A DNA stretch of 64,000 bases. It comes from Streptomyces shenzhenensis. GTDB lineage: Bacteria; Actinomycetota; Actinomycetes; Streptomycetales; Streptomycetaceae. The stretch spans positions 1 to 64,000 of the forward strand of contig NZ_PENI01000012.1 of the NCBI RefSeq assembly GCF_003688995.1. The letters run 5' to 3'. Position 1 is the first letter of the stretch, and each line of letters opens with the position of its first letter. The notes beneath the pieces are model-generated. The model did no database searches and was not told where the DNA came from. It worked only from the letters and a program-made list of their open reading frames with translations. The position numbers were made by a program, and so were the translations under genes. Positions 1-8,431 of the stretch are shown piece by piece.

Positions 1-1
1 G

Positions 2-127
2 GTGCCGGGCGGCGAAGCGAGGCAAGCCACGAGACGGCAGCCGCCTGATAGCCACACCCAGCACCCCTGGGCGACCCAACCCTACGAATGGCTCGACCAA
101 CCCGATCAAGACGGTAGAGCCGCCTGA
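2..127 (+). CDS. Possible 3' end of an unknown gene (cut by window edge)
   Basis: An open frame enters from the left edge and stops at the TGA at 125-127. It encodes about 41 residues rich in Gln, Pro, Arg and Asp, ending in the pattern PYEWLDQPDQDGRAA. I do not recognise it. It has no start codon with a ribosome site in the window, so it would be the C-terminus of a gene lying mostly outside. The following sequence up to the dehydrogenase remnant (128-220) holds nothing I can identify. It could equally be chance coding capacity. Confidence 0.25.
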   Translation: MPGGEARQATRRQPPDSHTQHPWATQPYEWLDQPDQDGRAA

Positions 128-220
128 CGGCGGTGCGAGCGGCACCGACCCCAGAGGCAACAGCAGCAGGCCCGGCTCCGGGAGCGGCGCCCCGCTGAGC
201 CGGCCCGCCTCACACCCGGC

Positions 221-945
221 CTATACGAGGTCGAGGAGGGGTTCCCCCGCGAGGGCCCGGCGTGCGCGGGCGACGGCGCCGTCCTGCAGCGCGCCGAGTG
301 ATGTGGCCGAGCGCCAGGCGATGTGCGGCGTGAGGATCGTGTGGGGTGCGTCGCGGAGCACATGTTCCGCGGGCAGCGGTTCCTCCGCGAAGACGTCGAG
401 CGCCGCGCCGGCGATGTGTCCCGAGCGCAGTGCTTCGGCGAGTGCCTGCTCGTCGACGAGTCCACCGCGCGAGACGTTCACGACGACGGCACCGCGGCGC
501 ATACGCCGCAGCACCGCACCGGACACCAGATGGCGTGTCCGGTCGGTGAGCGGGAGATGGAGGGAGACGACATCCGACTCTTCCAGGACCTGGGGCCAGC
601 GGTGCGGCGGGAACCTGGGAGAACGACGCGAAGGGGTCGTAGGCGTGTACCCGGGCACCGAGCCCGGCCCATGAGCCGGCGACGATCCGGCCTATGCGTC
701 CCATGCCGACGACGCCCACCTGCAGTTCGGTCGACTTGGGTGTGTCATAGGCGAGTTGCCCGGCCCATCGGCCGTCCCGGACGGCCGCCTGCCCCTGCGG
801 GAGGCGCCTGCTCAGGGCGAGTCCCATGGCGAGGGCGTGGGAGGCCACTTCCTCGGTGGAGGCGTCCGGGACGATCGAGACCGGGACGCCGGCCGCCGCT
901 GCCGCGGCGACGAGTTCGAGCCGGAACTCCTGCGCGGTGCGCATG
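221..945 (-). pseudogene. D-2-hydroxyacid dehydrogenase remnant, 5'-truncated and frameshifted
   Basis: On the minus strand the frame read from about 945 gives a clear 2-hydroxyacid dehydrogenase middle: STEEVASHALAM, then the NAD-binding Rossmann motif VGVVGMGRIGRIV and HAYDPF. Near 595-630 the match jumps to another frame, which continues with SDVVSLHLPLTDRTRHL, the substrate-binding VNVSRGGLVDEQAL and the FAEEPLP...TPHIA end, stopping at 221. About 20-25 residues around the jump are missing or scrambled. The N-terminal catalytic-domain half is absent: homology ends at about 925-945, where a plus-strand SDR fragment begins. The gene cannot make a functional enzyme. The boundaries are approximate because they are read by eye. 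Confidence 0.8.
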
Positions 946-951
946 ATGACG

Positions 952-1200
952 CGCGCCGCGGCTCTGGAGTACGTCTCCGACGGCATCCGGGTCAACGCCG
1001 TGTCACCGGGCCTGGTGATGACGCCCATGGCCGAGGAGGAGGGCGAGGAGTCGAACAGGGCGTTCGCCGCCGCGACCCCCATGCAGCGCGGCGCTCGCCC
1101 CGAAGAGGTCAGCTACGGCGTCCTCTTCCTCGCCAGTGACGAGGCCAGTTACATCACCGGCACCGACCTGTTCATCGACGGCGGCTACACCGCGCAGTGA
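952..1200 (+). pseudogene. Short-chain dehydrogenase C-terminal fragment
   Basis: The plus-strand frame from about 952 reads ALEYVSDGIRVNAVSPGLV, then PEEVSYGVLFLASDEASYITG and DLFIDGGYTAQ before the stop at 1200. This is the characteristic last third of a classical FabG-type SDR (the post-YxxxK segment, the VNAVSPG loop and the C-terminal GGY). The Rossmann motif and the Ser-Tyr-Lys active site are missing. The open frame runs back to 826, but that part is antisense to the neighbouring dehydrogenase remnant and shows no SDR similarity. The fragment therefore begins at the junction near 945-955, which looks like a deletion or recombination joint between two broken genes. Confidence 0.8.
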
Positions 1201-1281
1201 GCCCGGGCCGGGCCCCTGGGCGACTGCGCGGTCTCCCCCGCCCTGCCGCGGCAGGCGCGGAGCAGCGCCCGGCAGCGGCCC

Positions 1282-1524
1282 TCAGCCGGGGACGATGAGG
1301 TCGATGCCGTACGCGGCCACCGCCAGGCACGCGGCGAAGCACAGCACCGCGGCGCCCGCGGCCACCCGCGCCGGTCCGCCGCCCGCCGCACCGCCACGCA
1401 GGCCGCGCAGGCCGCCAGCGCGGCTCCAGGCCGCGATGGCGAGCGAGAACAGCACGACCACCGCGATCGTGACGCCGAAGCTGGCCAGGGACACCTCCCC
1501 GAGGTTGTCCCACCTGATGTCCAT
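1282..1524 (-). CDS. Small two-helix membrane protein downstream of PiT
   Basis: This encodes 80 residues starting at ATG 1524, with AAGGAG six bases upstream. It has two hydrophobic segments: roughly residues 15-33 (SFGVTIAVVVLFSLAIAAW) and 54-76 (VAAGAAVLCFAACLAVAAYG). They are separated by a Gly/Arg-rich loop. It ends in IVPG. It lies 45 bases downstream of the phosphate permease on the same strand and is probably co-transcribed with it. No enzymatic motif is visible. A role as a small partner or regulator of the transporter is a guess from position only. Confidence 0.65.
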   Translation of the reverse strand: MDIRWDNLGEVSLASFGVTIAVVVLFSLAIAAWSRAGGLRGLRGGAAGGGPARVAAGAAVLCFAACLAVAAYGIDLIVPG

Positions 1525-1569
1525 CTCGCGCTCCTTCTGCGCCTGCGGGAACCCTGCGGACCGCGGTGA

Positions 1570-2709
1570 TCACAGGGCGGACGGGCCGGTGAGTGCGTGT
1601 TCCCGGGGCGGCACGTCGTTGACGTTGTCCGGGTTGACCGGGCGGCGCCGGGACAGCACATAGAAGCCGGTCGCGGCGGCCACGGCCACACCTGCCACGA
1701 CGGCCACCCCCAGGTCGCCCTGGTCGGCCACCCAGGCCGCGACCCCGCCGACCGCCGCCGCGGCCGGCAGCGTCAGGACCCAGGACACCGCGATCCGCCC
1801 GGCGACACCCCACCGCACCATGGCCAGCCTGCGGCCGAGCCCCGAACCCAGGATGCCGCCGGTGCACACCTGTGTGGTGGACAGCGCGAACCCCAGGTGC
1901 GACGAGGACAGGATGACCGCCGTCGCCGTCGTCTCGGCGGTGAAGCCCTGCGGGGGCTGGATGTCGGTCAGGCCCTTGCCCATGGTCCGGATGATCCGCC
2001 AGCCGCCCACGTACGTGCCCAGGGAGATCGCCATCCCGGCGGTGAGCACCACCCACCACGGCGGCTGTGCGCCGTGCGGGAGGAAGCCGGTGGAGATCAG
2101 CGCGAGGGTGATGACGCCCATGGTCTTCTGTGCGTCATTGGTGCCGTGGGCCAGGGCCACGAGGGAGGCCGATCCGACCTGGCCCGCGCGGAAACCCCGG
2201 TCGACCCGGTGCCGGGCGGTCCGCTGGGTGATCTTGTAGGCCAGATACGTCGCGATCAGGGCCACCCCACACGCCAGGATCGGTGAGGCGATCGCGGGAA
2301 CCACGATCTTCTCCAGCACCTGGGCGAACTGGATGGCCGAGCCGCCCGCGCCCACCCACACCGCCCCGATCAGTCCGCCGAACAGAGCGTGCGACGAACT
2401 GGACGGCAGCCCGAAGAGCCAGGTCGTCAGGTTCCACAGGATCGCGCCGACCAGACCGGCGAAGATCATGACCAGGGAGACCCTGGAGTCGTTGACGAGC
2501 CCGTTCGAGATCGTCGAGGCCACCTGGGTGGAGAGAAAGGCGCCGGCGAGGTTCAGCACACCGGCGACCGCGACGGCCACGCGGGGCTTCAGCGCCCCCG
2601 TCGCGATGGAGGTCGCCATGGAGTTGGCGGTGTCGTGGAAGCCATTGGTGAAATCGAAGGCCAATGCCGTCAGGACGACCGCGATGAGCAGGAAGGAAAA
2701 GCTTTCCAC
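1570..2709 (-). CDS. pit: PiT-family inorganic phosphate permease
   Basis: This is a low-affinity phosphate symporter of the PiT (PHO-4) family acting in the cytoplasmic membrane. Both family signatures are present: FDFTNGFHDTANSMATSIATG near the N-terminus and VALAHGTNDAQKTMGVITLAL in the second half. Around them are about ten hydrophobic segments in the usual inverted-repeat arrangement. The protein has 379 residues. I place the start at GTG 2709 (VESFSFLLIAVV) because GGGAGG lies nine bases upstream (complement of 2719-2724). The frame is open to 2847, but the extra N-terminus is not hydrophobic and has no ribosome site of similar quality. The gene is followed by the small membrane protein. 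Confidence 0.93.
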   Translation of the reverse strand: MESFSFLLIAVVLTALAFDFTNGFHDTANSMATSIATGALKPRVAVAVAGVLNLAGAFLSTQVASTISNGLVNDSRVSLVMIFAGLVGAILWNLTTWLFGLPSSSSHALFGGLIGAVWVGAGGSAIQFAQVLEKIVVPAIASPILACGVALIATYLAYKITQRTARHRVDRGFRAGQVGSASLVALAHGTNDAQKTMGVITLALISTGFLPHGAQPPWWVVLTAGMAISLGTYVGGWRIIRTMGKGLTDIQPPQGFTAETTATAVILSSSHLGFALSTTQVCTGGILGSGLGRRLAMVRWGVAGRIAVSWVLTLPAAAAVGGVAAWVADQGDLGVAVVAGVAVAAATGFYVLSRRRPVNPDNVNDVPPREHALTGPSAL

Positions 2710-2884
2710 CGCCGACGGCCTCCCACTCGGTAGGTCGTACGAGTAGCTGAACGTCCGTGTGACCGCATGTCTTTCGCTATCCATCCTGACGGGGCCGCCG
2801 CGGCCCGCAACCCGAGCGCCCGGCCCCGCGTGCACCCGGTCGGGCACGCCAGGTGATCAAGGACTGGCGCGGCGGCCCGCCCGC

Positions 2885-2920
2885 GACGAGGGCCACGGCC
2901 CCGAGGCCGTGGCCCTCGTC
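2885..2920 (-). terminator. Strong hairpin terminator behind the alpha/beta hydrolase
   Basis: A perfect 16-bp stem (2885-2900 with 2905-2920) closes on a CCGA loop. It begins 14 bases past the stop of the minus-strand hydrolase (2934) and lies upstream of the PiT start, so it would end the hydrolase transcript. There is no T-tract, as is usual for high-GC actinobacterial terminators. Confidence 0.75.
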
Positions 2921-2933
2921 CGTTCCCCCGGAC

Positions 2934-3905
2934 TCAGGCCGTGTGCAGGGCCGCGTGCAGCGTGCGGACGGCCAAGGCGATGGCGGCTTCCGCGGCGTGG
3001 GTCTCACGCAGGGCGTTCAGCATCACGAAGTCGTGGATGATGCCCTGGAAGCGCACCGCGGTGACCGGCACACCCGCCGCGCGGAGCTTGGCGGCGTAGG
3101 CCTCCCCCTCGTCGCGCAGCACGTCGGCCTCGCCGGTGATGACCAGCGCCGGGGGCAGGCCCTGCAGCTGCTCGGTGGTGGCGCGCAGCGGGGAAGCGGT
3201 GATCTGCGCCCGCTCCGCCTCGTCGGTCGTGTACTGGTTCCAGAACCACTGCATGCCGTCGCGGCGCAGGAAGTAGCCGGTGGCGAACTGGTGGTACGAG
3301 CCGGTGTCGAAGCTCGCGTCGGTGACCGGGTAGAACAGCACCTGCTGGGCCAGCGGGATGCCGCCGCGCTCCTTGGCCATCAGGGTCAGCGCGGCCGTCA
3401 TGTTGCCGCCGACCGAGTCACCGGCGACGGCCAGCCGGGTGCCGTCGAGGTCCTTGGTGGCGCCCTGCTCCACGACCCACTGCGCGACGGCGAAGTTCTG
3501 CTCGATGGCGACCGGGTAGCGGGCCTCGGGCGACAGGTCGTACTCGGGGAAGACGACCGCGGCGTGCGCGCCGACGGCGAGTTCGCGCACCAGCCGGTCG
3601 TGGGTGTGGGCGTTGCCGAAGACCCAGCCCGCGCCGTGGATGTAGAGGATCACCGGCAGGGTGCCCGCGGCGCCGGCGGGCCTGACGATGCGGGCGCGGA
3701 CGGCGCCCGTCGGACCACCGGAGACGGTGATCCACTCCTCGTCGATCGCCGGCTTCTCGATCTCGCCGGACTGCACCTCGTCGACGGCCTTGCGCCCCTC
3801 CGCCGGGGTCAGGTCGAAGAGGTAGGGCGGGTTGGCGGTTGCCTCCGCGAACGCGGCTGCCGCGGGTTCCAGCACCGGCTCGACCGGCGCGAGGGCATCA
3901 GACAT
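2934..3905 (-). CDS. HSL-family alpha/beta hydrolase (esterase)
   Basis: This is a carboxylester hydrolase of the hormone-sensitive lipase group, 323 residues, cytoplasmic (no signal peptide). The oxyanion-hole motif appears as YIHGAGWVFG near residue 90. The nucleophile elbow is AGDSVGG with Ser164, the acid is in GEADVLRDEG and the base His is in IIHDFVML. I chose ATG 3905 (MSDALAPVEP) because GCAGGAG sits six bases upstream; another ATG overlaps the ribosome site itself. It is followed by a strong terminator and diverges from the amidohydrolase gene across about 400 bases. A paralogue with an altered active site lies at 24873-25862. The substrate is unknown. Confidence 0.9.
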   Translation of the reverse strand: MSDALAPVEPVLEPAAAAFAEATANPPYLFDLTPAEGRKAVDEVQSGEIEKPAIDEEWITVSGGPTGAVRARIVRPAGAAGTLPVILYIHGAGWVFGNAHTHDRLVRELAVGAHAAVVFPEYDLSPEARYPVAIEQNFAVAQWVVEQGATKDLDGTRLAVAGDSVGGNMTAALTLMAKERGGIPLAQQVLFYPVTDASFDTGSYHQFATGYFLRRDGMQWFWNQYTTDEAERAQITASPLRATTEQLQGLPPALVITGEADVLRDEGEAYAAKLRAAGVPVTAVRFQGIIHDFVMLNALRETHAAEAAIALAVRTLHAALHTA

Positions 3906-4120
3906 GTACATCTCCTGCGATTTCGTCGGGCGCGGCGGTCGTTCCCGGGAAACGTTCCGGATCGTCACGCTGGACATTCCGGCGCCGCTGTTCCGCACGG
4001 TAAGTCCCCGGTGCGCGGGCCGGTTGTCCGCAAGCGCACGTCCTGTGTCCCCACAGCGCACGGGGTTTCCCGGCCTGTCCGGCGGTCGCCGGGCGAGCGA
4101 TCCACGGCGCCCGGCAGCCC

Positions 4121-4187
4121 GTGCGCTGTGCGCGAGGGTCCGGTGCGCTGACGGGACACACGCCGGCGTGCGCCGCGCCTAGCGTCG
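4121..4187 (+). promoter_or_regulatory. Promoter region with three GTGCGC direct repeats
   Basis: In the divergent region upstream of the amidohydrolase, GTGCGC recurs at 4121, 4144 and 4169, a spacing of 23 and 25 bases. The second copy lies in CCGGTGCGCTGACGG (4140-4154), which is repeated exactly upstream of the Dps remnant at 15291-15305. A CCTAGCGTCG box follows at both places. Evenly spaced direct repeats ahead of a TAGCGT-like -10 resemble sites for AraC-type activators, two of which are encoded at 22794-24799. The link to them is inference. The rest of the 3906-4312 gap shows no gene. Confidence 0.45.
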
Positions 4188-4312
4188 GCTCGGCGTCGCG
4201 GCTCTCCCCGGAATCCGACGGCGAACACGCACGCCGCCATCGCTCTTCACGTCCGCCGGGCCGGAACACGGCGGGCATCGAAGTCGCTCCTACCGGAGGG
4301 GGTCCTGCACAC

Positions 4313-6196
4313 GTGTCTCCAATGCCGGTCGGCGGACTGGTTCCCCAGGCCACCGACGATGCCGCGGAGCTCGTCGTCCGCAACGCAAGAATCCATACCG
4401 GGGATCCGCACCGTCCGCGGGCCGAGGCGCTCGCCGTCAAGGACGGTGTCATCACGGTCGTCGGTGACGACCAGGACGTGGCACCGCACATCGGAGCCGC
4501 CACGAACGTGGTGGACGCGCTCGGCCGGCGGATGGTCCCGGGGCTCAACGACGCCCATCTGCACGTCATTCGTGGCGGGCTCAACTATGTGCTGGAGCTG
4601 CGCTGGGACGGGGTCCCCACGCTGCGGCAGGGCCTGGCGATGCTGCGGGACCAGGCCGCGCGCACCCCGAAGGGCCAGTGGGTGCGGGTGGTGGGGGGCT
4701 GGTCGGCCGAGCAGTTCGCCGAACGGCGGCTGCCGACCGTCGCGGAGCTGAACGCCGCCGCCCCCGACACACCGGTGTTCGTCCTGCACCTGTACCAGTC
4801 CGCCGTCCTCAACCGGGCGGCGGTGAAGGCCGCCGGATACGGCAAGGACACCCCCGACCCCAGAGGCGGACAGATCGTGCGCGGGCGGGACGGGGAACCG
4901 ACGGGCATGCTGCTGGCCGCGCCCAGCGCCCTCGTCCTCTACTCGACCCTGGCCAAGGCGCCGGTTCTGGCGGAGGCGGACCAGAAGATCTCGACCCGGC
5001 ACTTCCTGCGCGAACTGAACCGGTTCGGACTGACCTCGGCGATCGACGCCGCCGGCGGGTTCCAGAACTTCCCCGACAACTACAGCACCGTCATCGAGCT
5101 GGCGAAAGCGGGCCAGTTGTCGTTGCGCATCGCCTATCACCTCTTCCCGCAGACCGCGGGCCAGGAGATCGCCGACCTCGCCCGCTGGATCGAGATGGCC
5201 CGTCCGGAGGACGGGGACGCCTGGCTGCGCCTGAACGGTGCGGGCGAGAATCTCATCTGGGCGGCGGCCGATTTCGAGAACTTCAACCAGCCGCGTCCCG
5301 AACTCGGGGACTACGAGGCGGAATTCGAGAAGGCGGTGCGGCTTCTCATGGCGCACGGCTGGGGATTCCGGCTGCACGCCACCTACGACGAGACCATCCG
5401 CCAGGACCTCGCGGTCTTCGAGAAGCTGGCCGCCGAGGGGCTGTTCCCGGTGGGGAACCGGTGGTTGTTCGACCACGCGGAGACCGTGTCCCCGCAGAGC
5501 CTCGACCGGGTCGCCGCGCTCGGCGGCACCGTGTCCGTCCAGAACCGGCTGTCGTTCCAGGGCGAGGCGTTCCTGCGCCGCTACGGCCCCGGCCGGGCCG
5601 CCGACGCCCCGCCGATCCGGGCGATGCTGGAGCGCGGGCTGGCCGTGGCCGCCGGCACGGACGCCACCCGGGTGTCCACCTACAACCCCTGGGTGGCCCT
5701 GCACTGGCTGGTCGGCGGCCGCAACGTCGGCGGCCTCGTGCTCCGTCCGCGGTCCAACCGGGTCGACCGGCAGACCGCACTGCGGATGTTCACCCGGGCC
5801 GGCGCCGAGCTGACCGGCGAGGCGGAGGTCAAGGGCGTGCTGCGACCGGGGTGTTACGCCGACCTCGCGGTGCTGTCCGACGACTACTTCACCGTGCCCG
5901 AGCCGGAGATCGCACACATCGAGTCGCTGCTCACGGTCACCGGCGGCCGGATCGTCTACGCCGCCGGCGAGTACGAGGGGCTCGACGAGGAACTGCCGCC
6001 CGTCAGCCCCGGCTGGAGCCCGGTGGCCCACTTCGGCGGCTACCAGGCGTCGCGGCCGTACTCCGCAGGTGTGCGCCAGGCCGAGTCGCTCGGCGAGGCC
6101 GTCGCCGAGTCGGAGCAGCACCGCGCGTGGCGCGTACGGCGCGGTCTGTTCCCGGAGGCCGGCGACACACCCTTCGACCCCTGCTTCGCCCTCTAG
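4313..6196 (+). CDS. Amidohydrolase-3 (YtcJ-like) metal-dependent hydrolase
   Basis: This is a TIM-barrel amidohydrolase of the YtcJ/Amidohydrolase_3 type, about 627 residues. An N-terminal beta-sandwich (LVVRNARIHTGDP) precedes the metal motif MVPGLNDAHLH with HxH at residues 82/84. Further metal or catalytic motifs are FRLHATYDE, LFDHAETVSP and AAGTDATR. The C-terminus returns to the sandwich (GCYADLAVLSDDYF). I place the start at GTG 4313, ten bases after GGAGGGGG; ATG 4322 is in frame and possible. It heads a same-strand run with an isochorismatase-like hydrolase, DoxX, DUF1275 and an MFS transporter, suggesting processing and export or detoxification of a small amide or ester. The substrate cannot be told from sequence. 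Confidence 0.88.
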   Translation: MSPMPVGGLVPQATDDAAELVVRNARIHTGDPHRPRAEALAVKDGVITVVGDDQDVAPHIGAATNVVDALGRRMVPGLNDAHLHVIRGGLNYVLELRWDGVPTLRQGLAMLRDQAARTPKGQWVRVVGGWSAEQFAERRLPTVAELNAAAPDTPVFVLHLYQSAVLNRAAVKAAGYGKDTPDPRGGQIVRGRDGEPTGMLLAAPSALVLYSTLAKAPVLAEADQKISTRHFLRELNRFGLTSAIDAAGGFQNFPDNYSTVIELAKAGQLSLRIAYHLFPQTAGQEIADLARWIEMARPEDGDAWLRLNGAGENLIWAAADFENFNQPRPELGDYEAEFEKAVRLLMAHGWGFRLHATYDETIRQDLAVFEKLAAEGLFPVGNRWLFDHAETVSPQSLDRVAALGGTVSVQNRLSFQGEAFLRRYGPGRAADAPPIRAMLERGLAVAAGTDATRVSTYNPWVALHWLVGGRNVGGLVLRPRSNRVDRQTALRMFTRAGAELTGEAEVKGVLRPGCYADLAVLSDDYFTVPEPEIAHIESLLTVTGGRIVYAAGEYEGLDEELPPVSPGWSPVAHFGGYQASRPYSAGVRQAESLGEAVAESEQHRAWRVRRGLFPEAGDTPFDPCFAL

Positions 6197-6335
6197 GGCC
6201 TCTCGTCGAACTCCTGGAGGGGGCCGGGCCGCGGGCCGGCCGCTCCGGGACACCGCTCAGCGAACCGTCCACCGGGCGGTTCCCGCCCGACGCGGACATC
6301 CGTCCGCGCCACCACTCATGGAAAGGCACCCTCTC

Positions 6336-6998
6336 ATGGCCGACATCGCCGAGGTCACCGCGTCCCCCAGCCCCGACCTGCTGACGCCCGACAACTGTGC
6401 GGTGCTGTTCGTGGACCACCAGCCGCAGATGTTCTTCGGCACCGGCAGCGGCGACCGCACCGCGATCATCAACTCCGCCGTGGGGCTGGCCAAGGCGGCC
6501 AAGGTGTTCGACGTCCCGGTCGTGCTGAGCACCGTGGCCGCCGAGTCCTTCTCCGGGCCGATCATGCCTCAGCTCGCGGAGGTCTTCCCCGGCCAGGAGA
6601 TCGTCGACCGCACCACGATGAACGCCTGGGAGGACCCCGCGTTCGTCGAGGCCGTCAAGGCGACCGGCCGCAAGAAGATCGTCATAGCCGGGCTGTGGAC
6701 CGAGGTCTGCGTCGTCCTGCCCGCGCTGTCCGCCCTCGCCCAGGGCTACGAGGTCTACGTCGTCACCGACGCGTCCGGCGGCGTCAGCCCGCAGGCCCAT
6801 GAACACGCCGTCCAGCGCATGATCCAGGCCGGCGCCGTCCCGGTCACCTGGGTGCAGGTGCTGCTGGAGCTGCAGCGTGACTGGGCCCGCGGCGAGACGT
6901 ATGTGCCGGTGACCGAGGTCGTCAAGCAGCACGGCGGCGCGTACGGGCTCGGCCTGGTGTACGCCCAGGCCGTCATCGGCGCCCACGCCGCCGGCTGA
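6336..6998 (+). CDS. Isochorismatase-like cysteine hydrolase (YcaC type)
   Basis: This is a 220-residue cysteine hydrolase of the isochorismatase superfamily, closest in layout to YcaC-like enzymes. The family Asp is in LFVDHQPQMFFG (Asp27) and the nucleophile is in AGLWTEVCVVLPAL (Cys125), followed by VVTDASGGVS. The C-terminal tail ending in GAYGLGLVYAQ is typical of the YcaC subgroup. The start at ATG 6336 has GGAAAGG about nine bases upstream. It follows the amidohydrolase by 139 bases. Isochorismatase-fold amidases often act on amides released by amidohydrolases, so a joint pathway is plausible but inferred. Confidence 0.88.
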   Translation: MADIAEVTASPSPDLLTPDNCAVLFVDHQPQMFFGTGSGDRTAIINSAVGLAKAAKVFDVPVVLSTVAAESFSGPIMPQLAEVFPGQEIVDRTTMNAWEDPAFVEAVKATGRKKIVIAGLWTEVCVVLPALSALAQGYEVYVVTDASGGVSPQAHEHAVQRMIQAGAVPVTWVQVLLELQRDWARGETYVPVTEVVKQHGGAYGLGLVYAQAVIGAHAAG

Positions 6999-7049
6999 TC
7001 CGGGCCTGCGCAGACGGCGGTCAAGGACCGATTTAGGAACAGGCAGGAA

Positions 7050-7577
7050 GTGATGGACGCGGGACTGTTGGTCCTCCGGCTGGTGGCGGGACTTCTCATC
7101 GCCGGCCACGGAGTACAGAAGGTGAGCTTCCGGCTGGGGGGCCACGGCTTGGCAGGCGGAACCGAGGAGTTCCGTCACGACGGGTTCCGCGGCGGCCGGC
7201 TGACCGCTGTCGTCGCGGGAGGCAGTCAGATCGGCGCCGGCCTGTTCCTGGCCGCGGGTCTGCTCACGCCCCTCGCGGCGATGGCCGCCATGGGCGTGAT
7301 GACGGTCGCGGGCACCGTCAAACGGCCCAAGGGCCTCTGGGTGCAGAACGACGGCTACGAGTACCCGCTGGTCCTCGTCGTCGTCTCCGCGGCGCTGGCC
7401 CTCACCGGGCCCGGCCGGTGGTCCCTGGACGACGCGCTGGGCGTCACTCCGTGGCCGCTGTGGGTCGCCCTCGCCGTGATCGTGATCGGACCCGTCAGCG
7501 GGCTGCTGACCCGCCTGGTGCTGCGCCGTCAGCCCGCGACCTCGGAAAGGAAGCCCCATGCGCAGACTGCTGACTGA
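7050..7577 (+). CDS. DoxX-family membrane protein
   Basis: This encodes 175 residues with four hydrophobic segments (LLVLRLVAGLLIAGHGVQKV, GAGLFLAAGLLTPLAAMAAMG, YPLVLVVVSAALALTG and WVALAVIVIGPVSGLLT). The GHGVQK-type turn after the first helix is characteristic of DoxX/SURF4-like proteins. DoxX proteins are often tied to thiol or quinone redox stress. The start is GTG 7050 or ATG 7053; a Gly/Ala-rich ribosome site (AGGAAC, CAGGAAG) lies immediately upstream and does not decide between them. Its 3' end overlaps the next gene by 20 bases, so translation is likely coupled. Confidence 0.85.
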   Translation: MMDAGLLVLRLVAGLLIAGHGVQKVSFRLGGHGLAGGTEEFRHDGFRGGRLTAVVAGGSQIGAGLFLAAGLLTPLAAMAAMGVMTVAGTVKRPKGLWVQNDGYEYPLVLVVVSAALALTGPGRWSLDDALGVTPWPLWVALAVIVIGPVSGLLTRLVLRRQPATSERKPHAQTAD

Positions 7578-8295
7578 CGCGGCCCGCACGCTGGCACCGC
7601 CCCGCGAGGACCGCCATGGCCCGCTGCCTCCGCTGATGCTGACGCTGACCGTGGTCACCGGTCTTGTCGACGCGGTGAGTTACCTGGCGCTCGGACGTGT
7701 CTTCGTCGCCAACATGACCGGCAATGTGGTGTTCCTCGGGTTCGCGCTTGCGGGCACCCCCGGCCTCTCCGTGCTCGCCTCCGTCGTCGCCCTGGTGTCG
7801 TTCCTCCTCGGCGCGCTGGCCGGCGGCAGGCTGGGGACCCGATTCGCCGCGCACCGCGGACATGTGCTGCGAGCGGCCACCGCCGTGGAGGCGGCCCTGG
7901 TCGCCGTCACCGTCGCCGTCACGGCCGTCGCCGGTGGTCAGGTCACCACGGGCGTCCGGTACACGCTGATCGTGTGCCTCGGGCTCGGTCTGGGTCTCCA
8001 GAACGCGGTCGCCCGGCATCTCAAGGTGCCCGACCTCACCACGACCGTGCTGACGCTGACCCTCACGGGGCTGGCAGCGGACTCCGCCCCTGCGGGCGGT
8101 GCGGCGCCCGGGCCCGGCCGCCGGACCCTGTCCGTGCTGGCGATGCTGTTCGGCGCCCTGGTCGGTGCGGTGCTCGTCCTGCACGGCCATCTCGCGCTCA
8201 CCCTGGGCCTGGTCCTGCTGCTCCTGCTGCTCGTCTCCGTGGTGACCCACCGCCTGTCCGACACCGATGCCGACTGGATACGGCCGCCGTCCTGA
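7558..8295 (+). CDS. DUF1275 (YoaK-like) membrane protein
   Basis: This is a 245-residue integral membrane protein. The DUF1275 pattern is clear: TLTVVTGLVDAVSYLALGRVFVANMTGNVVF near residues 29-59, then about six further hydrophobic segments with LGLGLGLQNAVARHLKVPDLTTTVLTLTLTG. The family is common in bacteria and its biochemical role is not established. The start at ATG 7558 follows GGAAAGG and overlaps the end of the DoxX gene, indicating an operon. Confidence 0.88.
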   Translation: MRRLLTDAARTLAPPREDRHGPLPPLMLTLTVVTGLVDAVSYLALGRVFVANMTGNVVFLGFALAGTPGLSVLASVVALVSFLLGALAGGRLGTRFAAHRGHVLRAATAVEAALVAVTVAVTAVAGGQVTTGVRYTLIVCLGLGLGLQNAVARHLKVPDLTTTVLTLTLTGLAADSAPAGGAAPGPGRRTLSVLAMLFGALVGAVLVLHGHLALTLGLVLLLLLLVSVVTHRLSDTDADWIRPPS

Positions 8296-8431
8296 GGAAG
8301 CGGCACCCGTACCCACCGGACGGGCGGCCCTGCGCCGGCGGGGCGCATCCCGTGCGCTCGTGGTCAAGAGCCTGCCCTCTGCCGGCCGTACGGTCACCAC
8401 CGACTGTGCCCCCGACCCGGTCTGGACGAGC

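Noticed and set aside
2730..2790. PHO-box-like direct repeats (GGTCAC, GTTCAG) upstream of the PiT gene
   Set aside because: The spacing is 12 bases, not the 11-base periodicity expected of PhoP sites, and the match is weak.
4247..6253. 668-codon minus-strand frame opposite the amidohydrolase
   Set aside because: The plus-strand product has all amidohydrolase metal motifs. The antisense frame is a by-product of high-GC codon use.
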